Source of the DNA: Pseudomonadota bacterium
GTDB lineage: Bacteria > Pseudomonadota > Gammaproteobacteria > Steroidobacterales > Steroidobacteraceae
Assembly: GCA_021826035.1 (NCBI GenBank)
Contig: JAKBBE010000136.1
Location: 1 to 7,091, forward strand
Direction: 5' to 3'
DNA length: 7,091 nucleotides
Position numbers and translations under genes: made by a program. Under the pieces are notes generated by a model that did no database searches, was not told the origin of the DNA, and saw only the letters and a program-made list of their open reading frames with translations. Positions 1-5,350 of this stretch are shown here, piece by piece. Within the stretch, counting starts at the first letter, position 1, and each line of letters begins with the position of its first letter.

Positions 1-1
1 C

Positions 2-292
2 CTCCGACCCCATGCGTTCACGGAACACGGCGCAATCATGGCCGCCATGGTTCTGAACAGCCAGCAAGCGATGGAGATCAGCGTCTACGTGGTGCGCGCA
101 TTCGTGAAGCTGCGAGAAACTCTTTCCTCTGATACGGAACTCGCCGCCAAGTTCGTTGAGCTAGAGCGCAAAATCGAGACCCACGATCAAGCCATTGCGG
201 GGATTCTCAAGGCAATTCGAGAGCTAATGAATCCACCTGATCCCAAGCGCCGCGGAATCGGATTCACGGCCGACCTTGATCCTGAGACATGA
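2..292 (+). CDS. ORF6N domain-containing protein, C-terminal part (5' end outside window)
   Basis: The frame is open from the first complete codon at base 2, so the gene starts upstream of the window. The 96 visible residues begin LRPHAFTEHGAIMAAMVLNS and continue into SVYVVRAFVKLRE. This matches the end of the ORF6N domain, a putative DNA-binding module of phage antirepressor-type proteins that is also common as stand-alone genes in bacterial chromosomes. After it comes a charged, probably coiled-coil helix (around KFVELERKIETHDQAIAGILKAIREL) and a short tail with PPDPKRRGIGF, typical of bacterial ORF6N proteins. The ATG at 38 is internal to the conserved domain and is not the real start. 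Family members are usually about twice this length, so roughly half is missing. The gene converges on the toxin-antitoxin gene at 469-1200. Family assignment is from remembered conserved motifs; the cellular role is unknown. Confidence 0.85.
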   Translation, partial: LRPHAFTEHGAIMAAMVLNSQQAMEISVYVVRAFVKLRETLSSDTELAAKFVELERKIETHDQAIAGILKAIRELMNPPDPKRRGIGFTADLDPET

Positions 293-452
293 ATGACCGC
301 TTGTGAGAAATGTATATATCTCGGCCCCGATTCCCGACGACGGCTCCTGGCCGTCCCCGGCCCGTCAGCCAATAACTCAATTCGGACAAGAGGTCTTGAC
401 CTAAACGCGATAGTTCCAGCTGGGGCGTGCGGGATCAAGGGTCTTGCCACAG

Positions 453-469
453 CGCCCTCTGGGCGTTTT
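453..469 (+). terminator. Possible Rho-independent terminator for the ORF6N gene
   Basis: CGCCC-TCT-GGGCG (453-465) forms a 5-bp GC stem with a 3-base loop, extendable by G-U and A-U pairs (451-452 with 466-467), and is followed by TTTT (466-469). It lies 160 bases after the ORF6N stop and abuts the stop of the convergent gene. The stem is short, so the call is tentative. The minus strand has no T-run after it. A second hairpin without a T-run (GACGGC-TCCTG-GCCGTC) lies at 339-355. Confidence 0.4.
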
Positions 470-1200
470 CACCCCACCTTTCGCTGAAGAATCAGCGGAA
501 CATCCAATTCCACGCGGTCATAGATGACCTTCGGCGTGATTCGACCTCTGCCGTCGCGCTCCAGTCGAACCAGTCCGTATTGTTCCATGGTCTTTAAAGT
601 GCGTGACAAGTTCGACTTCGCACGTCCCGCCATCTCCGCCAAATCTTCCGGCGATTGAGGCATGCGCACTGCAATCAAACGCAGCAGTGCTCGATTGCTG
701 GCCGAGAGGATCCTGGCAAACGATTCCGTCGAGGTAAACCAGACCTTCGGCTCGTCCGCTTCAACGCCGCGCTCCCCGCGCGCCACCGCCAACGTCCGAG
801 CCTTCATCTCTTCGAAACTTGCAATACCGACTTTTAGCGTAGTCATGGCAATACACCTCAGTTGACGCAGCGCGGCGTCCCCCATGTTCCAGAAATCTGC
901 CAATAGCGTGGTCGCATCCGAATATCCGTAGGGCCGGACTGTGCGGAGTCTGTGGCGATGATCCTGCGGATCTCCTCGGCCCTGTCCTCTCACCAGGTGG
1001 GCGTTGTTGAACCCGCCGAGTCGTTCACCAACGAGTCCATGCAGCGTGAACGAATAGTCAATGCCATGCGGCTTCTCGGCAGACACCGGGACTCGAGTCA
1101 CCACGAATTTCACCCAATCACCTCCGGCAGGATCCACAACCAGAACCTGCCCATCGAGATTCGGAAGCACATCAAGCGATGGGTCATGAGCTTCACTCAC
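469..1200 (-). CDS. TumE-type toxin fused in frame to its HTH antitoxin
   Basis: One uninterrupted 243-residue frame contains two proteins that are normally separate. Residues about 10-115 resemble the TumE/DUF6516 toxin family: LPNLDGQVLVVDPAGGDWVKF, then EKPHGIDYSFTLH, GGFNNAHLV, the DHRHR motif (80-84) and VRPYGYSDATTLLADFW. Residues 119-243 resemble the HTH antitoxin that usually sits next to it (often annotated MarR-like or HVO_A0114 family): MTTLKVGIASFEEMKARTLA, PKVWFTSTESFA, a winged HTH with AEMAGRAKSNLSRTLKTMEQ (about 188-207) and the wing VRLERDGRGR. The joint is LRQLRCIA, so no linker domain was added. The start chosen is GTG at 1200, which keeps the toxin N-terminus; upstream TTGAGG is very close to it. 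A GAGGTG Shine-Dalgarno in front of codon 119 suggests the antitoxin is also made alone (125 residues). The domain identity is good. Whether the fusion is natural, an inactivated locus or a sequencing indel cannot be told from here. Confidence 0.75.
   Translation of the reverse strand: MSEAHDPSLDVLPNLDGQVLVVDPAGGDWVKFVVTRVPVSAEKPHGIDYSFTLHGLVGERLGGFNNAHLVRGQGRGDPQDHRHRLRTVRPYGYSDATTLLADFWNMGDAALRQLRCIAMTTLKVGIASFEEMKARTLAVARGERGVEADEPKVWFTSTESFARILSASNRALLRLIAVRMPQSPEDLAEMAGRAKSNLSRTLKTMEQYGLVRLERDGRGRITPKVIYDRVELDVPLILQRKVG
844..859 (-). promoter_or_regulatory. Internal Shine-Dalgarno and ATG for the antitoxin half
   Basis: On the minus strand GAGGTG (859-854) stands 7 bases before ATG (846-844), which is codon 119 of the fused frame and exactly where the antitoxin family normally begins (MTTLKVGIAS). 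An overlapping out-of-frame TGA (861-859 region, in AACTGAGG) is where a separate toxin gene could end. This is the usual bicistronic toxin-antitoxin junction, retained inside the fused frame. Confidence 0.6.
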
Positions 1201-1201
1201 C

Positions 1202-1348
1202 TCAATAGGTCATCAGGAACTGATAACCACTTGCAACGGCCTCCGAAATCGCTCCGAGCAGCACAATTCCAGTGGCTGCGGCACGCAAGGAACATCCGCG
1301 GGTACGTTTGCGGGTACGAGACGCTCTACTACCGACTGAACCAGCCAT
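1202..1348 (-). CDS. Small hypothetical ORF (48 aa) directly upstream of the toxin-antitoxin frame
   Basis: ATG at 1348 opens a 48-residue frame with a strongly basic start (SRASRTRKRTRG) and a mildly hydrophobic stretch (AAATGIVLLGAISEAVASG), ending in TGA at 1204-1202. Only one base separates this stop from the GTG start at 1200, an arrangement that would allow translational coupling. There is no convincing Shine-Dalgarno, an in-frame TGA lies two codons before the ATG, and I recognise no family. In GC-rich DNA such a frame can arise by chance, so this is reported mainly for its position. Confidence 0.2.
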   Translation of the reverse strand: MAGSVGSRASRTRKRTRGCSLRAAATGIVLLGAISEAVASGYQFLMTY

Positions 1349-2013
1349 AAATCAATGGCCCCCGAAACCCAATTCGACTCCGACCTCGGCACCATCAACT
1401 CTTCTCCAATCGCCTTGCATTGGACCTCGGTGTCCCCTACTTCGTCGCGGGACAGCCGGCGTGCCACCGACAATGCTGTGCTGCCGAAGCCAGTCGGTCG
1501 CGACGGCTGAATGAGACACACGCCCTTCGGTGGGAAAACGCGAGTCGTGGCGGGCGGGGACTGTGCCACGATATCTATTTCCCTGGGTGATTGCGCCAAT
1601 GAAGAGCTGCCAGCCGTCCTTCAATAGTGATTGCGATTTTTTTCCGAGTCGCAAAACACGAACGTTTTCCGGGATGTGACTCAGCGCGACTGGCTCGGCT
1701 CGCAAGCCGAAACTGCGCCGATCTTCGCCTCGGAGCGCAGTGGCGCATCCGCGGTCCATGAGGTGCGGATTGGGCGAACGCATTGCTCTGCGCAGCGCCC
1801 GACCCAGTCTATGCCCCGAGACGGCGCAAGACTCCGAGGCGAAAGAGCACGCCGTAACACGTATTGATCGCTTCCTGGCGTGCTGGCGGCGCTGCACACA
1901 GCTTCAGGACTTTAAGCGCCTCAGCGGCGCGTGAGCGAGCTGCTAAATCCACCGCCGTAGCGCGTGAGCGTACCTGGCCGGTCGAGGGCATTTGAGAAGC
2001 CGCGCGCCTTCCT
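1349..2013. other. Gene-free, probably decayed stretch
   Basis: No frame here on either strand looks like a known protein; the longer frames (for example minus 1352-1897 and 1213-1599) are low-complexity, Arg/Ser-rich and mutually overlapping. Visible structure is minor. A 9-bp direct repeat GTGATTGCG lies at 1587-1595 and 1627-1635, exactly 40 bp apart. An 11-bp direct repeat GCGCGTGAGCG lies at 1927-1937 and 1960-1970. A hairpin GCGCC-TCAGC-GGCGC lies at 1916-1930, and a run of seven T at 1637-1643. No tRNA, attC or insertion-sequence ends were seen. It reads as degraded accessory DNA downstream of the broken VOC gene. Confidence 0.5.
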
Positions 2014-2366
2014 TCATCCAAGCTGCGCATCAATGTCCTCAGTATCCAATTCGAATACGTGATCATCGTCATCGAAGAAATACAAAGCTCTGGCGGAGCG
2101 CGCCCTGATGAACTCACGCCCCATGGCCCGCAGTTCAGTGAGGGTGGACTCGAGAGTGTCCAGCGTGGTGTGAAACGCAATATGATCGCCGCTCGCGCAC
2201 GCTCAACGGGTTCGCCGACCAGCACAATCCATATACCTGCAAGCCTGACGAATGTTTCGACGTGCCCGTTTTCGTCTTCACGCCTGACCGCGTCCGCGCC
2301 GAAGAGCTCATGAAACCGCGCCGCCGTCCGGGCAGGGTCGCTTACCAGGAGAGCAATGTCGCTCAT
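2014..2366 (-). pseudogene. FosX/glyoxalase-like VOC protein gene, frameshifted
   Basis: Frame one from ATG 2366 gives MSDIALLVSDPARTAARF, then HELFGADAV and ETFVRLAGIWIVLVGEPVERARA, like the first half of FosX-type vicinal-oxygen-chelate proteins (FosX hydrolyses the epoxide of fosfomycin). The second half continues in another frame from about 2187: DHIAFHTTLDTLESTLTELR, then ALYFFDDDDHVFELD and stop TGA at 2016-2014. The switch is explained by loss of one base near 2188-2192 (GCG-GC-GAT where GCG-GGC-GAT would give A-G-D). Two of the three metal ligands expected in FosX are present in the second half (His of DHIAF, Glu of VFEL). The first, normally His in a SHI motif, reads Asp here (M-S-D-I). 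It lies 90 bp after the TetR stop on the same strand, so probably a former operon partner. The original substrate may not be fosfomycin; other VOC enzymes share this layout. Confidence 0.7.
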
Positions 2367-2456
2367 CGCCTCGAGCGTGCGTCACCTCGGAGAACATGTG
2401 CTCGATGATACGCAGCGATCGGACGTACTCTCCGAATCTGCCCATGAGCACGGCAC

Positions 2457-3098
2457 TTACCGTGAGCTTCGCTGTCGTTGACTCTGTGACTTCGGACGGG
2501 CTCCGGATAGTCGTGCGCGACCTGACTCGCCACCGAGGAGTGCTCGGGCCGCCGATTGGAGAACCCGCGTCGCTCCAACGTGCCGCAGACGTCCATCGCT
2601 GGTAAACGCACCATCGATGAGGAGCGCAAGCTGGTGCGCCACGTCGTCCGGTTGGCCCGCCCCGATGCGTCGCGTCAATGCATGGAGTCGCTCATACATT
2701 GCCGCCTTGTGGCGGACGCGTATCCGTCGCGCGGGATGATCGTCGTCGGAGAACTCTGCCGCGACGTTGATCTGCGGGCAGCCGCGATAACCGTCACGAC
2801 TCACTCGCTGCCCGATCCAATCGAGCAACGCCAGCAACTCGCGCAGCGGATCGCCGGCATGGTCGTTGACGACCTGGTCCCACTGCATCCAGAACTCTCG
2901 ATCCTCCCGCTCCAAAAACGCAGCGATCAAATCATCTTTAGTGCGAAAGTGGCGGTAGAGACTCGTCTTGGCCACCCCGGATTCGGTCACGATCCATTCG
3001 ACTCCGACCGCTCGAACGCCGTGACGATAGAAAAGATGGGATGCCGCCGCGAGCACACGCTCCGCGGTGTCGAGCTCATCAACATGAGCAGTCTTCAC
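2457..3098 (-). CDS. TetR/AcrR family transcriptional regulator
   Basis: This 213-residue protein has a TetR N-terminal DNA-binding domain (about residues 10-62): TAERVLAAASHLFYRHGVRA, then VEWIVTESGVAKTSLYRHF, where GVAKTSLYRHF (41-51) is the turn and recognition helix. The ligand-binding half carries RGCP (105-108) and AEFSDDDHP (114-122), close to the RGCPF...AEFPDPDHP signature of one common TetR subgroup. The last roughly 20 residues (GRARLSGARPKSQSQRQRSSR) are a basic tail beyond the usual helix and may be a slightly extended C-terminus. The start chosen is GTG at 3098 with GAGGA nine bases upstream; no in-frame ATG fits. It is divergent from the oxidoreductase gene at 3238, and two perfect palindromes lie between them, so it very likely represses that gene and itself. 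The ligand is unknown; the controlled enzyme or its substrate pathway is the natural guess. Confidence 0.92.
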   Translation of the reverse strand: MKTAHVDELDTAERVLAAASHLFYRHGVRAVGVEWIVTESGVAKTSLYRHFRTKDDLIAAFLEREDREFWMQWDQVVNDHAGDPLRELLALLDWIGQRVSRDGYRGCPQINVAAEFSDDDHPARRIRVRHKAAMYERLHALTRRIGAGQPDDVAHQLALLIDGAFTSDGRLRHVGATRVLQSAARALLGGESGRARLSGARPKSQSQRQRSSR

Positions 3099-3175
3099 GG
3101 CATGTCGTCCTCAATGCGGCTGCGCCGGCCGACAATATGCACGGCTGCATCGCGAAGTACAACGGCGCGTCGAAC

Positions 3176-3204
3176 TTGACAACGCTACCGATCGGTATCA
3201 GCAT
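3176..3204 (+). promoter_or_regulatory. Predicted promoter of the oxidoreductase gene
   Basis: A perfect -35 TTGACA (3176-3181) is followed by 17 bases and a weak -10 CAGCAT (3199-3204). The left operator palindrome sits in the spacer and the right one just past the -10, so a bound repressor would block polymerase. On the other strand TTGTCA (3182-3177) with TACTTC 17 bases further could serve the TetR gene, making the two -35 boxes overlap; that second call is weaker. Confidence 0.5.
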
Positions 3205-3225
3205 TCGATACCGATCGGTAGCGTT
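3181..3225. promoter_or_regulatory. Double TetR-type operator in a perfect 19-bp inverted repeat
   Basis: AACGCTACCGATCGGTATC (3181-3199) and its exact reverse complement (3207-3225) are separated by 7 bases. Inside each arm is the perfect 12-bp palindrome TACCGATCGGTA (3186-3197 and 3209-3220), centred 23 bp apart, about two helical turns, so two dimers could bind on the same face. The position between the divergent TetR and oxidoreductase genes, over the predicted promoter, supports an operator role. The assignment to the adjacent TetR protein is inference. Confidence 0.85.
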
Positions 3226-3237
3226 GGAGTCTTCGCA

Positions 3238-4275
3238 ATGATGAGACCAGCAATTGCTGTTTATGGCGCGACGGGTCATACCGGGCAATTCGTCCTGCGC
3301 GAACTGGAACGCCACGGACATCCGACCGTGCCGATCGGCCGCATTCCGGTGCCCGGGGCTGACGCTGCCCCGGGATCTGCGCCCGAACACTGGCGGTGGG
3401 CCACATGTGACGACCCGGATGCGCTCGATGCGGCGTTGCACGGAGTGGGCGCCGTCATCAACTGCGCCGGCCCGTTCTTGGACACGGCGCCGGCCGTGAT
3501 TGAGGCCGCACTACGTGCCGGAATCCACTACTTCGACGTCACTGCCGAGCAGCGCTCGGCTCGACAATCTTTGGCGACATACGATGAAGACGCCCGCCAC
3601 CGCGGCACCGTCGTGGTCCCGGCGGTTGCATTCTATGGCGGTCTTGCCGATCTGCTCGCGACCGAGTTGACCCGCGGCGCGGGAACCCTTGAGCAGATTT
3701 CGATCGGCGTCGCGCTCGATTTTTGGCACCCGACGCCCGGAACGCGCAGGACCGGCGAGCGCAACACCGCACGCCGGCTCATCGTGGCGGATGGCCGTTT
3801 CGCGCCGCTTCCCCACGCGGCGCCGGGTTGTGAATGGACGTTTCCGGCGCCTTTCGGCGTTCAGCAGATGAGGGCAGTGCCGCTCGCCGAGATCGTCACC
3901 ATCCGCAGGCACATCGCTGCTCGCAGTATCTGGAGCTACATGAGCACTGCACCACTACGCGATTTGGCCGACCCGCACACACCCCCGCCGCTGGCGACCG
4001 ACTCCTCCGGGCGCTCGTCGCAGCGGTTCGTGATGGAGGTTCGCGCGGACGTGGACGATCGTCGAGTGGCGATGGCTGTCGCGGGGCAGGATATCTACGC
4101 GGTCACCGCTCCGATTGTCGTCGCGGCGTGCATGCAAGTGCTGCAAAGCCCGCCCGTGATCGGCGGCGCATTTGCGCCGGCAGAAGTACTCGACACCCGT
4201 GAAATGTTTGCCGCGTTGCAGCCGCACCTGACGGTGATGCGTACGGAGGGTGAACGCATGCCGACCCCCCATTGA
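3238..4275 (+). CDS. Saccharopine dehydrogenase-like NAD(P)-binding oxidoreductase
   Basis: The 345-residue product begins with a Rossmann fold: IAVYGATGHTGQFVLREL, with the dinucleotide-binding glycines G10, G13 and G16. A second conserved block follows, GAVINCAGPFLDTAPAVIEA (71-90), with NCAGPF at 75-80, then HYFDVTAEQ (97-105) in the place of the usual DVTGE, and VVVPAVAFYGGLADLLA (125-141). This order is that of the saccharopine dehydrogenase / trans-acting enoyl reductase-like family, of which most members are uncharacterised cytosolic oxidoreductases; lysine metabolism should not be assumed. Length is normal to slightly short. The start ATG 3238 has GGAG eight bases upstream; the ATG directly after (3241) is an alternative. 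The gene is divergent from the TetR gene and almost certainly controlled through the operators at 3181-3225. It converges with the second TetR gene, with a 10-bp gap. Substrate unknown. Confidence 0.85.
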   Translation: MMRPAIAVYGATGHTGQFVLRELERHGHPTVPIGRIPVPGADAAPGSAPEHWRWATCDDPDALDAALHGVGAVINCAGPFLDTAPAVIEAALRAGIHYFDVTAEQRSARQSLATYDEDARHRGTVVVPAVAFYGGLADLLATELTRGAGTLEQISIGVALDFWHPTPGTRRTGERNTARRLIVADGRFAPLPHAAPGCEWTFPAPFGVQQMRAVPLAEIVTIRRHIAARSIWSYMSTAPLRDLADPHTPPPLATDSSGRSSQRFVMEVRADVDDRRVAMAVAGQDIYAVTAPIVVAACMQVLQSPPVIGGAFAPAEVLDTREMFAALQPHLTVMRTEGERMPTPH

Positions 4276-4285
4276 GTGGCCCCAT

Positions 4286-4843
4286 TCACTTCAGCATCCG
4301 CGACAGTGCCTCGACACCCGCTCGGCAGTGACGTTCAGCGTTCGCCGGGTCGCTCAGCATGAAGTCCATGGTTTTTTCCGCCACGGCGTTCACGACGGCC
4401 GCGACAAAAGCATAGGGGGTCTCGCGCATCGCTCCGTGGGCGTGCGCCGGTCCCAGCAGATCGACGAGGTCCTCCATGATCTGATGGCCCCTCGCCAGAG
4501 TGGCTGCGGTGATCTCATCGGACACCTCGAGCTGCGCCAGCACCCGCCGCTTCTGCGGAAAGCGCACCGCCCAGCGCATCCAGTTCGACCACAGGGGGTG
4601 CAGCCGCTCGGGCAACGTCCGCACGCCCTCGGTCGCCGCCGCCACCATGTCACGTTTGAGTTCCAGATACAGCTCGGAGAACAGCGCCGACTTCGTCTCG
4701 AAGTACGTGAAGAGCGATCCGGTCGCGACGCCCGCGTCCTTCGCAATGAGCGCCGTCGGCGCACGCAGTCCCTGCAGGTCAATCGCACGGACTGCGGCCG
4801 CCAGGATGGCGTTGCGCTTGTCGTCGCTTCGGGGTCTCGCCAT
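4286..4843 (-). CDS. TetR/AcrR family transcriptional regulator (second)
   Basis: The 185-residue protein starts MARPRSDDKRNAILAAAVRA and has a clear TetR DNA-binding domain (about 5-58) with the helix-turn-helix ALIAKDAGVATGSLFTYFET (31-50). The C-terminal helical domain (LWSNWMRWAVRFPQKRRVL, then AFVAAVVNAVAEKTMDFML) is of the TetR ligand-binding type, without a signature that names the ligand. The frame remains open upstream to 4939, but the start at 4843 is preferred because AGGAGG stands five bases before it and conserved sequence begins there. A palindrome in its own promoter implies autoregulation. Its neighbours are the convergent oxidoreductase gene and, across a long intergenic region, the divergent diguanylate cyclase gene; neither is an obvious target, so its regulon may lie elsewhere. 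Confidence 0.93.
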   Translation of the reverse strand: MARPRSDDKRNAILAAAVRAIDLQGLRAPTALIAKDAGVATGSLFTYFETKSALFSELYLELKRDMVAAATEGVRTLPERLHPLWSNWMRWAVRFPQKRRVLAQLEVSDEITAATLARGHQIMEDLVDLLGPAHAHGAMRETPYAFVAAVVNAVAEKTMDFMLSDPANAERHCRAGVEALSRMLK

Positions 4844-4848
4844 GGGGG

Positions 4849-4854
4849 CCTCCT
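4849..4854 (-). promoter_or_regulatory. Shine-Dalgarno AGGAGG fixing the second TetR start
   Basis: A full-consensus AGGAGG (complement of CCTCCT) lies five bases upstream of ATG 4843. It favours the 185-residue protein over the 217-residue version starting at 4939, whose extra residues would also be encoded by the promoter and operator. Confidence 0.85.
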
Positions 4855-4867
4855 GAGCCCGGACCAC

Positions 4868-4894
4868 TGTATAAGTGACTGGACAGTCAGTCAA
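4868..4894 (-). promoter_or_regulatory. Promoter and palindromic operator of the second TetR gene
   Basis: On the minus strand a -35 TTGACT (4894-4889) and a -10 TATACA (4873-4868) are 15 bases apart, which is short but close to consensus in both boxes. The palindrome TGACTG-GA-CAGTCA (4876-4889) fills the spacer and touches the -35; an extra GTCA unit follows at 4890-4893. This is the place and form expected for an autorepressor site of the TetR protein encoded 33 bases downstream. Confidence 0.65.
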
Positions 4895-4996
4895 TCGGTG
4901 GCCGCCAGCCCGAGGGAGTCCCCTGGAACTCAGGCGCACCCAGGCGTTCCAACCCGTCGCGACCGAAAGGTCCGTGCAACGCGACCGGCGCAGGGT

Positions 4997-5026
4997 TTGA
5001 CGCGGGAATCAGGAGCTGTCTACATT
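4997..5026 (+). promoter_or_regulatory. Sigma70-like promoter candidate facing the diguanylate cyclase gene
   Basis: TTGACG (4997-5002), an 18-base spacer and TACATT (5021-5026). Both boxes match consensus in most positions, notable in GC-rich DNA. Transcription would start near 5033 and leave a leader of over 300 bases before the ATG at 5351. Confidence 0.4.
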
Positions 5027-5093
5027 GGCGGGATTTCCTCGAGTTCCTCCGACCCGCCGGACGCCGTCCGGACGCGCGCGAACTTGAGGGGCC

Positions 5094-5124
5094 CCGGCAC
5101 GAAACGGTGAAACAGTGCCGGCAC
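5094..5124. repeat. Hairpin / overlapping palindrome in the leader
   Basis: CCGGCAC (5094-5100) pairs with GTGCCGG (5115-5121) across a 14-base A-rich loop. The same CCGGCAC recurs as a direct copy at 5118-5124, so the right side can pair either with the left arm or with itself (GTGCCGGCAC). This offers two alternative structures; function unknown. Confidence 0.45.
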
Positions 5125-5350
5125 CGACTCACGGCGCGTGGCGGCGGCGCGCAGTTCCGGCACTGGGCGCTTCAGACCGCGCACGCCGGGCCGATAGCGG
5201 AGTTAACGGGCAGCTGCGCGGCGGGCCCCGCTGAGTGTGATCGGCCGCACGGGTCCAGCGTTTCTGGCGTCCAGGTGCGCGCATCGGTGAGCAAAAACGT
5301 GAAATTCAGTCCCGCCCGCCCTCTGGGGGACCCGTAAGTTGACGGTCACC

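Larger units (their letters stand above)
4895..5350. other. Long intergenic region upstream of the diguanylate cyclase gene
   Basis: No convincing gene lies in these about 450 bases. Frames on both strands are Arg/Pro/Gly-rich and unlike known proteins. It holds a promoter-like pair (4997-5026), an inverted repeat CCGGAC-GCC-GTCCGG (5057-5071) and a hairpin CCGGCAC-N14-GTGCCGG (5094-5121) whose right arm is part of the palindrome GTGCCGGCAC (5115-5124). The region could be a structured 5' leader of the downstream gene or encode a small RNA; I recognise no known riboswitch in it. Confidence 0.45.

Noticed and set aside
1298..1318. Direct repeat GCGGGTACG, two copies 12 bp apart
   Set aside because: Only two short copies in apparently non-coding sequence; too little to call an iteron or binding array.
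1213..1897. Two overlapping minus-strand frames of 128 and 181 residues
   Set aside because: They overlap in different frames, lack ribosome-binding sites and show no familiar motif; treated as non-coding.
1916..1930. Hairpin GCGCC-TCAGC-GGCGC as a terminator or integron attC site
   Set aside because: No T-run follows on either strand and the attC core sequences are absent.
2556..3179. 207-residue plus-strand open frame
   Set aside because: It is antisense to the first TetR gene and has no recognisable domain.
4844..4939. Upstream extension of the second TetR protein
   Set aside because: The extra 32 residues cover the promoter and operator, and the AGGAGG at 4849-4854 supports the start at 4843.
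4250..5110. 286-residue plus-strand open frame
   Set aside because: It lies antisense to the well-supported second TetR gene and its promoter, and its His/Arg-rich translation matches nothing recognisable.
4895..5350. c-di-GMP riboswitch before the diguanylate cyclase gene
   Set aside because: I looked for the conserved GEMM-type core and did not find it; only generic inverted repeats are present.
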